This document shows, in pieces, positions 18,590 to 27,941 of a stretch of 59,068 nt of DNA (position 1 is its first letter; each line of letters starts with the position of its first letter). Position numbers and translations under genes: made by a program. Below the pieces are notes generated by a model, which was not told the origin of the DNA, did not search any database, and saw only the letters and a program-made list of their open reading frames with translations. This stretch comes from Lysinibacillus mangiferihumi. Its GTDB lineage: Bacteria; Bacillota; Bacilli; Bacillales_A; Planococcaceae. The stretch lies in contig NZ_PYWM01000030.1 of assembly GCF_003049665.1 (NCBI RefSeq), positions 1 through 59,068 of the forward strand, read 5' to 3'.

Positions 18590-19651
18590 TTATAAGATGA
18601 TAAGTTCTTTTGTCGAATGTGTTAGTAGTTCATTACTTGATTCAGTGATTAAAATATCGTCTTCGATACGAACACCACCGACTCCTGGTACATAAACACC
18701 TGGTTCAATCGTCACGGCCATTCCCGGCTCTAAAACCGTATTTGATCGTTTCGATAGCCCAGGGCCTTCATGTACTTCAAGACCAATCCCATGCCCTAAT
18801 GAATGACCAAATGCCTCACCATAGCCTTTTTCTGTTAAATAGTCACGTGCAATGGCATCTGCTTGAATACCTGTTAAGCCAGGACCAACTTTTTCAAGTG
18901 CTAAAAGTTGTGATGCAAGGACTGTGTTGTACATTTCTACTAATTTTTCAGATGGCTCACCAACTGCCACCGTACGTGTTATATCCGAAATATAGCCATT
19001 GTATAGCGCACCAAAATCAAGTGTGACAAAGTCGCCTTTTTCAATAACTTTATTTGTTGCAACACCATGTGGTAGTGCCGAGCGAAGACCAGACGCTACA
19101 ATTGTATCAAAAGAGGACTGTGTTGCTCCTTGTTGTCGCATGAAAAATTCTAATTCATTCGAAACGTCAAGCTCTGTTTTACCTGGCTTGATGTAGTCTA
19201 AAATATGTGTAAATGCGTGGTCAGCAATTTCACACGCAACCTTAATAATATTAATCTCTTGTGCAGTCTTAATCAAGCGAATTTTTTCAATTAATCCAGA
19301 AACGGGCACTAAATCAGCTTGAATTACATTTTTATACAACTCATATGTACCATAGCTGACAGAATCTTTCTCAAAGCCCAATAATTTAATACCCATCGCT
19401 TTGACTTGTGTCGCAATTTCTTCTAGGAGTGTTACTTCATGTTGCACAATTCGGTAATCCTTAATTTGTGCAGTTGCTTGCTCTGTATAGCGGAAGTCTG
19501 TAATAAACACAGCATCATTTTGGGACACAATCGCTACGCCAGCCGTACCAGTAAAACCTGTCATATAGCGGCGGTTATACTCGTTCGTAATTAAAATGCC
19601 ATCGATGTTTTGTTCTTGAAGTATTTTACGAAGCTTTTGTAATTTCAACAT
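18590..19651 (-). CDS. yqhT: M24 family Xaa-Pro aminopeptidase
   Basis: Metallopeptidase of the pita-bread fold, 353 aa, predicted to release N-terminal residues before proline. The N-terminal creatinase-like domain is about 1-125. The catalytic domain carries the dinuclear metal ligands D212, D223 (ISDITRT), H287 (SLGHGIG), E316 (TIEPGVY) and E330. AGAGGGAG precedes the ATG. It lies between aroQ (2 bp away) and efp, the conserved yqhS-yqhT-efp order. Confidence 0.93.
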   Translation of the reverse strand: MLKLQKLRKILQEQNIDGILITNEYNRRYMTGFTGTAGVAIVSQNDAVFITDFRYTEQATAQIKDYRIVQHEVTLLEEIATQVKAMGIKLLGFEKDSVSYGTYELYKNVIQADLVPVSGLIEKIRLIKTAQEINIIKVACEIADHAFTHILDYIKPGKTELDVSNELEFFMRQQGATQSSFDTIVASGLRSALPHGVATNKVIEKGDFVTLDFGALYNGYISDITRTVAVGEPSEKLVEMYNTVLASQLLALEKVGPGLTGIQADAIARDYLTEKGYGEAFGHSLGHGIGLEVHEGPGLSKRSNTVLEPGMAVTIEPGVYVPGVGGVRIEDDILITESSNELLTHSTKELIIL

Positions 19652-19653
19652 AA

Positions 19654-20088
19654 TTATTTCTCCCTCTCAATAAAAGTGCGTAGTGCTAGTTCATAGCCTT
19701 TTGTACCAAGTCCACTAATTTGACCTAGACAGGCTGGGGCAAGATAAGAATGGTGGCGGAATGCCTCACGTTTGTGGATATTGGAAATATGTACTTCAAT
19801 AACCGGTACGGTCACTCCTGCAATTGCATCATGTAATGCTACACTTGTATGGGTATACGCACCTGGATTAAAGATAATCCCATCATACTTTTCATCTTCC
19901 GCCTCGTGCACCCAATCTACAAGAACACCCTCGTGATTCGATTGACGAAACTCGACTGTAGCACCAAGAGAAGCCGCAAGATTTTGAATATTATTTTTGA
20001 CATCGTCTAGTGTTTCATGGCCATAAATATGTGGCTCACGCTTTCCAAGTCGATTTAAGTTTGGTCCATTCAAACATAAAAACTTCAC
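19654..20088 (-). CDS. aroQ: Type II 3-dehydroquinate dehydratase
   Basis: AroQ, 144 aa, third step of the shikimate pathway. NGPNLNRLG is the family signature, Y22 in the mobile active-site lid (REPHIYG) and H100 in EVHISNI are the catalytic pair. It starts with GTG, with AGAGGCGA upstream. It is translationally close to yqhT and follows yqhR. Confidence 0.95.
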   Translation of the reverse strand: MKFLCLNGPNLNRLGKREPHIYGHETLDDVKNNIQNLAASLGATVEFRQSNHEGVLVDWVHEAEDEKYDGIIFNPGAYTHTSVALHDAIAGVTVPVIEVHISNIHKREAFRHHSYLAPACLGQISGLGTKGYELALRTFIEREK

Positions 20089-20150
20089 GCAGTATTCGCC
20101 TCTTTCTATGTACTTGTTTTTTATTTTATCATACCAATTGCATACAGCAA

Positions 20151-20654
20151 CTAATTTCCTTTTTGTGCTGTATGCTCTTTGTAATGAAAATTAGCTGTTT
20201 CAAGTAAAAAGCGCAAAAGGCAAATAACTACGACCATAAAAGGGATTGATAATTTTTTAAAAGATGAGGATTGTAACGGTAAATCCAAAACAAACCACTC
20301 CAATGTGATTGTTACCAAAAGTCCGAGTAAAAATGAAGTCAAGATTGCAGGTATAATATGAGTATATCGTAACGTCATATATAAAAAGAATCCGACTAAA
20401 AACAGTGCTAACGTTAAAAAACTCCAATGAAATAGTTTAGAACTATCTTCGAACAACTCCCATTTTTTATAAAAACCTATTGGATTCCAACGAATAAAAT
20501 GAAAAAAATGAAGCCCTTTTAAACATAATGCTAACACGATTGCATTAACAGCAGCGGTTATTAGTCCTACTTTCAAAGCTACCCCTCCTATAAATAAGCA
20601 GCGTGCACATCGCTTACACGTCCTGTCTTTAGCTAATGGCACTGAATGATACAT
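20151..20654 (-). CDS. yqhR: Conserved membrane protein YqhR
   Basis: YqhR-like protein, 167 aa, with four predicted TM helices (about 25-50, 75-95, 100-118, 133-152). A Cys-containing basic N-terminus (TCKRCARC) precedes the first helix. Function unknown. The position between yqhQ (divergent) and aroQ is conserved with B. subtilis, which supports the name more than sequence does. Confidence 0.8.
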   Translation of the reverse strand: MYHSVPLAKDRTCKRCARCLFIGGVALKVGLITAAVNAIVLALCLKGLHFFHFIRWNPIGFYKKWELFEDSSKLFHWSFLTLALFLVGFFLYMTLRYTHIIPAILTSFLLGLLVTITLEWFVLDLPLQSSSFKKLSIPFMVVVICLLRFLLETANFHYKEHTAQKGN

Positions 20655-20791
20655 AAGCGCTCTTCCTAAAAAAGCAAAATTATACGATAAGTGTAGCCAT
20701 AAAGAAAATTTACTATGCGTACCTCTAGAGGTTTTTCGCTAAATTTAGTACAATGGTACAGTTGAAATATATAAAGAGAGTGGTGTTAGCC

Positions 20792-21727
20792 TTGAGCAAT
20801 TCACCTGTATACGGGGGACAAGCACAATTAGAGGGTGTGATGTTCGGAGGGAAGGAACATACGATTACTGCCATTCGCCGTAACGATGATTCCATTGATT
20901 ATTATCATTATAAAAAAGTCCAAAAACCAATCCTGCAAAAGCTTAAAAAAATTCCATTTGTACGTGGGGTTGTTGCACTTATTGAATCAGCAGGTTTAGG
21001 TTCACGTCATATGCAATTTTCAGGGGACCGTTATGACGTTACACCTGGCGAAGAAGTCGAAAATGTAGAAGAAAGCGGCTCAAAATTACAAATGATTTTA
21101 GGCGTAGCCGTTGTCGGGATTCTTTCTTTCCTATTCGGTAAATTTGCATTTACATTAATTCCAGTGTTTATTGCGGATTTATTCTCACCATGGATAGAAG
21201 GGAAAGTTGGTCAAGTGCTTCTCGAAAGTGGCATTAAGCTTCTTCTACTGCTTACCTATCTATATTTTATTTCTTTAACACCAATTATTAAACGCGTTTT
21301 CCAATATCATGGTGCCGAGCATAAGGTCATTAATTGCTATGAAGCTGGTATGGATATTACTGTGGAAAATGTGCAAGCTCAATCTCGTTTACATTATCGA
21401 TGCGGTAGTAGCTTTATGCTATTCACTGTGTTCGTTGGTATGTTTTTATATTTCTTCGTACCTACAGACCCGCTGTGGTTACGAATTGTAGACCGTATTT
21501 TATTAATTCCTGTTGTATTAGGGGTATCATTTGAAGTACTACAAGCAACAAATGCATGCCGCAATATTCCTTTGTTACGCTATTTAGGCTATCCAGGTCT
21601 ATGGTTACAATTACTGACAACAAGAGAGCCGATGGACGAACAGGTCGAAGTTGCGATTGCCTCATTTAATATGCTACGTCGAGTTGAACAACAACCTGAA
21701 ATTGCTGCAACATTGAATCACGATTAA
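20792..21727 (+). CDS. yqhQ: DUF1385 membrane protein YqhQ
   Basis: YqhQ family, 311 aa from the start chosen. N-terminal PVYGGQAQLEGVMFGG and the central YHGAEHKVINCYEAG are DUF1385 signatures, and four to five TM helices follow residue 100. Role unknown. The frame is open from ATG 20753, but TACAAT at 20747 looks like the -10 element, so that ATG would precede the transcript start. TTG 20792 (or GTG 20783) puts the start where B. subtilis YqhQ begins and follows an AGAGAGTGG site. Divergent from yqhR. Confidence 0.87.
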   Translation: MSNSPVYGGQAQLEGVMFGGKEHTITAIRRNDDSIDYYHYKKVQKPILQKLKKIPFVRGVVALIESAGLGSRHMQFSGDRYDVTPGEEVENVEESGSKLQMILGVAVVGILSFLFGKFAFTLIPVFIADLFSPWIEGKVGQVLLESGIKLLLLLTYLYFISLTPIIKRVFQYHGAEHKVINCYEAGMDITVENVQAQSRLHYRCGSSFMLFTVFVGMFLYFFVPTDPLWLRIVDRILLIPVVLGVSFEVLQATNACRNIPLLRYLGYPGLWLQLLTTREPMDEQVEVAIASFNMLRRVEQQPEIAATLNHD

Positions 21728-21753
21728 TAAAGATCCACAACTAAGACAATACA

Positions 21754-21797
21754 AAAACGCACAATTGTTGGTTAAACAGCATTGTGCGTTTTGTTTT
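21754..21797 (+). terminator. yqhQ terminator
   Basis: AACGCACAAT (21756-21765) pairs with ATTGTGCGTT (21781-21790), followed by TTGTTTTT. It lies between convergent yqhQ and the second NMO-like gene. Confidence 0.8.
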
Positions 21798-21830
21798 TCC
21801 TAACATCCTGAAAGGGCCCCCTTCCAGCAA

Positions 21831-22739
21831 TTACAAAGACTGTACCACATTCAATCGTTGTTTTGCGCTTTCATATTCCTCATGTAATGACGTAATAATT
21901 TCACGCACAGACTCACGTTTTTCAATCGTTGTGACACCATGTCCTGCCGACCAAATATCACGCCAAGCCTTCACATTTACAAGGTGTGTTAAATCAATAG
22001 CCTCTTTTGGCGTTAATGTCGACGGGTCAATCCCTTCTTTTATTAAGGATGGAATTAGCACATTGACAGGCACGCCACTAAAGGCATCTGTATACAAAAC
22101 ATCATCTGTTTTACTTTCGATAACCATGTTTTTATAAGCCTCTGGTGCATCTCCTTCATGACAAGCAATAAAGCGAGTGCCTAAATAAGCATAGTCCGCT
22201 CCAATAATTTGCGCTGCCAATACATCTGCACCACTTGAAATAGAGCCTGATAAAATAATGGTGCCATTAAAGAATTTTTTGACCGCAGCGACAAAGCCGA
22301 ATGGATTCAGTTGTCCACCATGTCCACCAGCTCCTGCACACACAAGAATTAACCCATCTACTCCCGTGGCTGCCGATTTCTCAGCATGCTTGACATTTGC
22401 CACATCCGCATAGACCTTTCCCCCATAACTATGCACAATATCAATAACACGCTTCGGGTTGCCAAGCGATGTAATAACAATAGGTGGCTCATATTCTTCA
22501 ATTAATTGTAAATCTTCTTCAAAACGAGCATTCGCTACTGGATGACATATAAAATTGACGGCCCATGGCTCTGTTGGCAACGCCTCTTTAATCTCTTGAA
22601 GCCAGTCTGCGCAAGTTGAAACGGGTCTTGCATTTAATAATGGAAACGAACCAATAGCCCCTGCTCGACTTGCCTCGATGACCATCGCTGGATTCGAAAT
22701 TAAAAACATTGGTGCTACCATAATTGGTAAACGTGACAT
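21831..22739 (-). CDS. Second nitronate monooxygenase-like protein
   Basis: NMO-family FMN barrel, 302 aa. N-terminal LPIMVAPMFLISNPAMVIEASRAG, the glycine-rich LILVCAGAGGHGGQLNP (His in the catalytic position) near 131, and ILSGSISSGADVLAAQIIGADYAYLGTRF identify it. It is only distantly like the gene at 16867, so the two are not a recent duplication. AAGGGGGAG precedes the ATG. It is 64 bp downstream of the ABC permease gene, same strand, and could be read through from that operon. Substrate unknown. Confidence 0.85.
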   Translation of the reverse strand: MSRLPIMVAPMFLISNPAMVIEASRAGAIGSFPLLNARPVSTCADWLQEIKEALPTEPWAVNFICHPVANARFEEDLQLIEEYEPPIVITSLGNPKRVIDIVHSYGGKVYADVANVKHAEKSAATGVDGLILVCAGAGGHGGQLNPFGFVAAVKKFFNGTIILSGSISSGADVLAAQIIGADYAYLGTRFIACHEGDAPEAYKNMVIESKTDDVLYTDAFSGVPVNVLIPSLIKEGIDPSTLTPKEAIDLTHLVNVKAWRDIWSAGHGVTTIEKRESVREIITSLHEEYESAKQRLNVVQSL

Positions 22740-22803
22740 ACTCTCTCCCCCTTTCTATATAAACATTCGAGCTGTCTTCCAAAATCCCTACTTTAAAATT
22801 CAA

Positions 22804-23535
22804 TTAAAAATGCGCTCGCATTTTTTGCTTAAAAGCTAAATTGACAATAATAAACGTGAAGAGCGTATAAACAATGACTACAGAAAGGGGTAGGATAGCA
22901 TCATCATAATGTCCATTTAGCACATCTCGTGCAGCATCCACCGCATAAGCAAATGGAAGCAAATTCGCTATCTTTTGTACTGTACCTCCAATCATATCTA
23001 GCTCAAACCATGTACCACTCAACCAAGTAGCGATATTTACAAATATTGCGAATAAGCCACCTACTTGTTTATCTGTAAATAATGTCCCTAGTAGCAACCC
23101 AATTCCGATATATAGTAAGGAAATAATAAGTAGCACGACTACTAATAGTAAAGTATAAAAATCCAATGTTAAGCCTAGAAACCCTGCTGTTAGTAAACAG
23201 AAAACAATTTGTAAAATGGCAATCGGTAATAAAGGTAAAACATACCCGACAATATAATCAATAGCGACCATTGGAGAAGCAAAGATACGCATTAAAAATG
23301 AGGTACTTTTATCTCTCCCCAGTAACATACCCGAGAAAAGTGTGAGGAATGAAAAACTAAAAACAATTACGCCTGGCGTTAGATTGTTGATTTCATATAA
23401 TCCAAACGGAATATTTTTTTGCATGACTGAAAATAATCCCATCAGTACTATTGGTAAGCCAATACCAAAAAGAAGCGTTAATGGATCTCGTATAATTTCT
23501 TTATGATTTCTTGTTGCAAATACAATCGCTTTCAA
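22804..23535 (-). CDS. ABC-2 type transporter permease
   Basis: Membrane subunit of an ABC-2 exporter, 243 aa, with six predicted TM helices. The TTG start overlaps the ATPase stop codon (TTGA), with AAAGGAGG upstream. It partners the ATPase encoded immediately upstream. The final gene of a LytTR-DUF3021-ATPase-permease operon. Such cassettes are often linked to drug or peptide resistance, but the substrate cannot be inferred. Confidence 0.88.
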   Translation of the reverse strand: MKAIVFATRNHKEIIRDPLTLLFGIGLPIVLMGLFSVMQKNIPFGLYEINNLTPGVIVFSFSFLTLFSGMLLGRDKSTSFLMRIFASPMVAIDYIVGYVLPLLPIAILQIVFCLLTAGFLGLTLDFYTLLLVVVLLIISLLYIGIGLLLGTLFTDKQVGGLFAIFVNIATWLSGTWFELDMIGGTVQKIANLLPFAYAVDAARDVLNGHYDDAILPLSVVIVYTLFTFIIVNLAFKQKMRAHF

Positions 23536-24257
23536 TGTAATACCTCCTTTGTTAACTCTAAAAATACTTCTGTTAATGTTGGTTTTCCCGTTTCATCTAT
23601 TAATTGCTGCACTGTACCAAGAGCACATAATTTCCCCTGATTCATAATACCAACACGATTAGCTAACATTTCTATTTCCTCTAAATAATGAGTAGTTACA
23701 ACAATCGTTACATCACCTTTTATTTGCAATAAAATTCTCCATAAATCACGGCGTGCTCGCACATCCATACCTAATGTGGGTTCATCAAGAAAAAGTATTT
23801 GCGGTTTCGACATCATGGCCATCGCTACACTTAATCTGCGCAAATAACCGCCTGATAGCACTTTTGCCCTTTTCTCCTTCACCGACGTCAAACCAAATAA
23901 ATCCATTTGGGCGACTGCATGCTGTTGTGCTATTTGCTTTGAATCTCCGTAAATTTGGCCCATTAACAGCAAATTTTCCTGCACAGTTAAATTGGGAGCA
24001 ACAGCCGTTTCTTGAGGAGAAATATTAATGATTTTCTTTACAGCCGTTTGACTGAAAACAATACTCTCTCCTTCTAAAATAGCATCTCCACTCGTTGGTG
24101 TTAAAAGACCACAAAGCATTTTAATCGTAGTCGTCTTTCCTGCGGCATTTTGACCGAGTAGTGCGAATAGTTCTCCCTTTTCAATACTTAAGGTCAACTG
24201 GTCAACTACCACTTGATTCTTATAATGTTTTGATAGTGCTTTAATTTCAATTGTCAT
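23532..24257 (-). CDS. ABC transporter ATP-binding protein
   Basis: ABC ATPase, 241 aa. Walker A is GQNAAGKTTT, the signature motif LSGGYLRRLSVA (Gly-Tyr variant of LSGGQ), Walker B ILFLDEPTLGMD, and the switch histidine lies in VVTTHYLEE. A start at ATG 24257 puts AGAGGTG at proper distance. It overlaps the DUF3021 gene by 11 nt and the permease by 4 nt, so the genes are translationally coupled. Confidence 0.9.
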   Translation of the reverse strand: MTIEIKALSKHYKNQVVVDQLTLSIEKGELFALLGQNAAGKTTTIKMLCGLLTPTSGDAILEGESIVFSQTAVKKIINISPQETAVAPNLTVQENLLLMGQIYGDSKQIAQQHAVAQMDLFGLTSVKEKRAKVLSGGYLRRLSVAMAMMSKPQILFLDEPTLGMDVRARRDLWRILLQIKGDVTIVVTTHYLEEIEMLANRVGIMNQGKLCALGTVQQLIDETGKPTLTEVFLELTKEVLH

Positions 24258-24711
24258 CATACTCACCTCTTAAAAGTACTCCATTAATTTTTTCAATATC
24301 GCGTTTTGATAAATTATATTGTAAAAGCCAAGTCACAACATAAGTACCCAAAAAACTTGCTATTAAAGAAACGATATTTATAATCGTTTTAGGGGTCCAC
24401 AATATCAAAACAATCGGAATCCAAACAAGTGCCGTTATAAAAAAATGTACTGTATATTGTTTCAACATCCCCCATTTCGCCATGTCAAAGATTAATGCAG
24501 CCAAGGCAAAAACGATACCAATCAACCCTGTTAACAACATTTGTGTAACAACAGCTGCTACCTCACTTTCAAATAACGCACGAAATTCAGGTAAAACGAA
24601 TATATACCTTCCTTGTCCCAAGCCGATAGATAAACAAAGCTGTACAAATTGTCCAATCATAACACCAATGACGTATCCACCTAATATGCGGATCAGCAAT
24701 TCTTTTTTCAT
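24247..24711 (-). CDS. DUF3021 membrane protein
   Basis: DUF3021 protein, 154 aa, with four predicted TM helices (about 10-30, 45-70, 80-100, 108-128) and a charged tail. DUF3021 proteins usually pair with a LytTR regulator, as here; they are thought to modulate it from the membrane. ATG 24711 has GAGGTG upstream. Lies between the LytTR gene (10 bp) and the ABC ATPase (overlap). Confidence 0.82.
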   Translation of the reverse strand: MKKELLIRILGGYVIGVMIGQFVQLCLSIGLGQGRYIFVLPEFRALFESEVAAVVTQMLLTGLIGIVFALAALIFDMAKWGMLKQYTVHFFITALVWIPIVLILWTPKTIINIVSLIASFLGTYVVTWLLQYNLSKRDIEKINGVLLRGEYDDN

Positions 24712-24721
24712 GTTTTTCACC

Positions 24722-25162
24722 TCATATCCCTAACTGTTTCTTTATTTTGGCAACATAGCGCCTTGATGCAAACGTTTTAACATTGCCTTCTAGGAAAACA
24801 CCAATCGTTCCTGTTTTACTTATATCCATGTATTTAATCTTCTTCCGATTAACAATCTCAGCATTTGATATTCGCACAAACATTTGGGAATTTAGCTTTG
24901 CCTCTAGTTCATACATGCGCAAACGAATCGTGTATATCTCGTCTGCCGTTTGAACGAGGACTTTTTTCCGCTCCGTATATAACCTTATAATGTCTTCACA
25001 ATGAATAAGCTCTACCCCTTTATTCGACAATACCGGTAATGTATCTTCCTCTGTAGAAAAAATATTCCGCATGATTTGCTCGATTTCAGATGTCATTTTA
25101 TCTGTGTATATAATTATTTTAGGTTCTCTACATAACGGATTAATGGATACTTCTACATTCAT
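24722..25162 (-). CDS. LytTR-family DNA-binding regulator
   Basis: LytTR transcription factor without a receiver domain, 146 aa. N-terminal 1-45 is a short beta/alpha segment. The LytTR DNA-binding domain covers about 48-146, with MFVRISNAEIVNRKKIKYMD and a terminal FASRRYVAKIKKQLG helix. AAGGGGGTG precedes the ATG. First gene of the operon with DUF3021 and an ABC exporter; it probably autoregulates that operon. Confidence 0.9.
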   Translation of the reverse strand: MNVEVSINPLCREPKIIIYTDKMTSEIEQIMRNIFSTEEDTLPVLSNKGVELIHCEDIIRLYTERKKVLVQTADEIYTIRLRMYELEAKLNSQMFVRISNAEIVNRKKIKYMDISKTGTIGVFLEGNVKTFASRRYVAKIKKQLGI

Positions 25163-25262
25163 ATCCTACACCCCCTTCATTCGCTTTCACTATAAAGATT
25201 TCAAGCAACGATGTAAATGCATTTTCGACAACCGGTCGTTTTCAATGGATAAGTGGGTATAT

Positions 25263-25307
25263 AAAAAAGTGGCTATCCGTTTTATTTGACGAGATAGCCA
25301 CTTTTAT
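25263..25307 (-). terminator. Terminator of the DUF1871 gene
   Basis: AAAGTGGCTATC pairs with GATAGCCACTTT around 25267-25303. On the minus strand it ends in TTTTTT. Confidence 0.85.
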
Positions 25308-25308
25308 T

Positions 25309-25590
25309 TTAATTTGAAGTTTGATTCTCACTCTTTAAATCCTTGATTTTACTGTAAATTTCCAACGCAATTGGAAAGCAATTCGGAATTGCAAATACTT
25401 CATCTACCGAGAACATTTTCACAAAAACTTCATGTATCCTAACCGCTAAATTTTCAACAGAAGTTACTGTTGGAAGTAGCTCTACAATCATCCTAATTTC
25501 TGGGTCATATTCATCCTCAGGTGTGTAATGCAAAAATGGCTTTGGATCCCAATTATCAATGACTTCTTTAACAATTCGATAGTGCTCCAT
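25309..25590 (-). CDS. DUF1871 family protein
   Basis: Small cytosolic protein, 93 aa, resembling the DUF1871 (YugE-like) family: VIDNWDP near the N-terminus, then a helical core with LAVRIHEVFVKMF. Function unknown. ATG 25590 is preceded by AAGAGGGG; in-frame ATGs at 25608 and 25629 would add 6 or 13 basic residues, and the one at 25608 also has a fair site. Single gene with its own terminator. Confidence 0.72.
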   Translation of the reverse strand: MEHYRIVKEVIDNWDPKPFLHYTPEDEYDPEIRMIVELLPTVTSVENLAVRIHEVFVKMFSVDEVFAIPNCFPIALEIYSKIKDLKSENQTSN

Positions 25591-25675
25591 ATTACCCCTC
25601 TTTAACATATTTTTCCCTCTTCTCGCCATTTAACGCTTCTTGTCCGCTTAATCATTCCAACCTTTTACATAAATA

Positions 25676-25706
25676 TAAAAAGTGCGTTAAACTTATTAAC
25701 GCACTT
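25676..25706 (-). terminator. Terminator of the sigma/LCP operon
   Basis: AAGTGCGTTAA (25680-25690) pairs with TTAACGCACTT (25696-25706). On the minus strand TTTTTATATT follows. Confidence 0.85.
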
Positions 25707-25754
25707 CTAGTATAAAAACATTTTCCTATAAATTACAACAAATCCAATGTTTAA

Positions 25755-26753
25755 TTACTCAAATGTCGTTAACTCTTCGGAAATGGCTGTTAAAAAATCT
25801 TTCTCAAACGTAACATAATATTTTCCATCTATCATATCATCTCGAATGCCAGCACTTAACGATACTGATTTAATTGAATGAAGATTTATTTTGTTTTCAA
25901 ACAATTGTTCTAGTGGTATATTGGCTTCAATTTGAGTGGAAAGTTCTTTTAATTTCGATTGCGCCATTTCGTTTTTCGTTTTATTCACCACAATTTGAAT
26001 AAGATTTAATAAGTTTTCTTCCTTTAAATTTCTCCCGTCAGTAGCAGCCATCATTAATGCCACTACCTCTTCCCCATTTAAACGATTCGTTCCTTTTTTG
26101 AAATCTAGTCCTACTTTCGTGATAGCTCTTACGCGAGTATCTTCTTGCAAGTCATAATCTATACCGTTTATAGATGCGATCCATGCTGAGAAGGTCTCTA
26201 AGTCGATGACCGCATAATAATCAATGGGTAAATTAAATAGGTTGGAAACGGTCGTTCTTACATTTTCTGCTCCTCCTGAACCAAAAGCATAAGCAAATAA
26301 TAATTTATCGTACACTGTAGTCCCACCATTGTTCGCTATCGGTGCATACGTTTCACGAGGAATCGACAGAACTTTCATAGCGTTTTTCTCTTTGCTATAT
26401 GTAAGTAAAAGATTTAGAGGTATTCTATCGTCCTCCTGTTCTGCTTTCACCGTAATTAAAGTAGTGACAATTTGATCTTCCTGAACTGCTGTTGCACTAT
26501 TGTTCCCGTCTTCATGAAAGCTCTTAGGCAACAAGGATGGCATAAATAAAACTAGACATAAGCCTAGCACTAATAACGAAACAAGCACTGGCAAAATCTT
26601 TTTTGAAGAAGGAACAAGAGACTTCTTTTGTACTCGGTGCTTCTTTTCCAACCTACCAATTTGTTCAAAAACCTTTTGTCGGTCTTCTTGCGTAAATCTT
26701 AAATCTTGATTAGAAATCTTCTGCATTTTATCTCTTAATCGTTTATCTTCCAT
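25755..26753 (-). CDS. LCP (LytR-CpsA-Psr) domain protein, probable anti-sigma partner
   Basis: Membrane protein, 332 aa. A cytoplasmic N-terminus of 50 residues rich in charged residues precedes one TM helix (53-71) and an extracellular LCP domain (about 90-300) with the phosphate-binding segment KVLSIPRETYAPI and a later YAVIDLETFSAWIASI. LCP enzymes attach anionic polymers to peptidoglycan. Because it overlaps the ECF sigma gene by 11 nt and has a cytoplasmic tail, it may also be the anti-sigma factor. The LCP motifs are somewhat diverged, so enzymatic activity is uncertain. Confidence 0.85.
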   Translation of the reverse strand: MEDKRLRDKMQKISNQDLRFTQEDRQKVFEQIGRLEKKHRVQKKSLVPSSKKILPVLVSLLVLGLCLVLFMPSLLPKSFHEDGNNSATAVQEDQIVTTLITVKAEQEDDRIPLNLLLTYSKEKNAMKVLSIPRETYAPIANNGGTTVYDKLLFAYAFGSGGAENVRTTVSNLFNLPIDYYAVIDLETFSAWIASINGIDYDLQEDTRVRAITKVGLDFKKGTNRLNGEEVVALMMAATDGRNLKEENLLNLIQIVVNKTKNEMAQSKLKELSTQIEANIPLEQLFENKINLHSIKSVSLSAGIRDDMIDGKYYVTFEKDFLTAISEELTTFE

Positions 26754-27270
26754 TCAGTTCAGCCTCCTTTATCATCGACTCTAATCGTTGTTTGGCTCTT
26801 CTTAATCTCGTTTTCACTGTATTCATTGGAATATCCAATACTTCAGCAATTTCATCTGTCTTTAACGATTCGTAGTAGTAGAGATACACCACTTCCCGAT
26901 ACACTTTTGGCAGAGAAAAGATGGTATCCTTTAGTTCTTCATTATTGTATTTATCGATTACTGTTTTTTCTGTTGATGGGTAAATCGACTTCGCTGTTTC
27001 ATGAATAAAACTTTTTACTTGTACCATTTTGAAATGCCAACTTTTTAAGTAATCTTTACATTCGTTAATTGCAATACGATAGAGCCATGTCCTTATTTGG
27101 GCATCATAGCGAAACGTATCCACGTTTTTGTAGCATTTGATAAACGTATTTTGCACCATATCCTTCGCAATTTCAGTATCTTTTACATAAGAAAATGCCA
27201 ATCGTACCAACTCATCACCATATTCAATCATCATTTTTTCTAATAAGAAATCTTTTTCTGTTCTGTCCAT
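26743..27270 (-). CDS. ECF-type RNA polymerase sigma factor
   Basis: Sigma-70 family ECF factor, 175 aa. Region 2 (about 15-85) has DELVRLAFSYVKDTEIAKDM and FRYDAQIRTWLYRIAINECKDYL. Region 4 (about 115-168) has LPKVYREVVYLYYYE and IPMNTVKTRLRRAKQRL. GGGAGGG precedes the ATG. It overlaps the LCP gene and is preceded by an ECF-like promoter, so it probably directs its own expression, likely in response to envelope stress. Confidence 0.93.
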   Translation of the reverse strand: MDRTEKDFLLEKMMIEYGDELVRLAFSYVKDTEIAKDMVQNTFIKCYKNVDTFRYDAQIRTWLYRIAINECKDYLKSWHFKMVQVKSFIHETAKSIYPSTEKTVIDKYNNEELKDTIFSLPKVYREVVYLYYYESLKTDEIAEVLDIPMNTVKTRLRRAKQRLESMIKEAELNGR

Positions 27271-27307
27271 CTACTACCCTCCCTTCCTCTCTTAAATTCT
27301 GCTATTA

Positions 27308-27334
27308 GACGATTAGCAAATGATTATAGGTTCA
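27308..27334 (-). promoter_or_regulatory. ECF-type autoregulatory promoter
   Basis: On the minus strand TGAACC (27334-27329) and CGTC (27311-27308) are 17 bp apart, matching the TGAAC-N16/17-CGTC pattern of Bacillus ECF promoters. It lies about 38 bp upstream of the sigma gene. Confidence 0.75.
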
Positions 27335-27411
27335 ATTTTTTAAAAATAGTATTTAAAAAAGATTTTCTTTTTGAAAAGCTTCACCAATAAGAAGATGTCG
27401 GTATAAAAGAG

Positions 27412-27451
27412 AAAAAGTGTTAGATTGACCACGGTCAATCTAACACTTTTC
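27412..27451. terminator. Long perfect terminator-like hairpin
   Basis: Two 18-bp arms (27413-27430 and 27433-27450; AAAAGTGTTAGATTGACC) are separated by two bases and flanked by A and T runs. It can terminate in either direction, yet no gene ends here. Confidence 0.7.
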
Positions 27452-27754
27452 TATGCCGTTGTTGCCGCTGCGGTACTTTCCGCTTTGCACAGTAAGAACG
27501 CAACCCTCGCTAACGCCTACTAAAAGAATACCCTCTTTCACCTTGTTCGTTTAAGAAAATCGCAAGGCTGATTAAATATTGAACGTCCTGTCGTTAAAGA
27601 AATATTACAACAACTGCATATATATGATGTTAATGAAGTAAACTATATGATAAAAATCGAACTGATTGGGAGCTTTATTCGTTCGTTTGACCCTTCATTT
27701 AGGAAGTAAATATTTCATAATAGAAGGTATTATTAAGAAAAGAGGAGAGATACG
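27452..27754 (+). other. Intergenic with a decayed reading frame
   Basis: No complete gene. An open stretch on the plus strand (about 27572-27709) reads ERPVVKEILQQLHIYDVNEV and ends SFIRSFDPSFRK before TAA, with no start codon. It looks like the tail of a lost gene. I do not recognise the family. Confidence 0.35.
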
Positions 27755-27862
27755 ATGTTCGATCAAGTTGGGTATTTTATTTTACAAGCTCTGTTAATCC
27801 TAACAATTTTAGTTGTTACAGTTGGAATCGCGCTTGGAGAAACGCTGATTCGAAAAAAATAA
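27755..27862 (+). CDS. Small single-pass membrane protein, 35 aa
   Basis: A 35-codon ORF with an excellent ribosome-binding site (AGAGGAGAG, 6 nt before ATG). The peptide starts MFDQVGYFILQALLIL, forms one hydrophobic helix (about 7-28) and ends in a basic ETLIRKK tail, a typical small membrane protein. No homologue is known to me. It lies between a hairpin and the nrdJ terminator, which can also stop plus-strand transcription. Confidence 0.6.
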   Translation: MFDQVGYFILQALLILTILVVTVGIALGETLIRKK

Positions 27863-27941
27863 CACTCCACCCAAATGGATTTAGTTGAAGATACTTTCTT
27901 CATTACTATTCAGAACAATACTAACACAATTATCCAATAGA

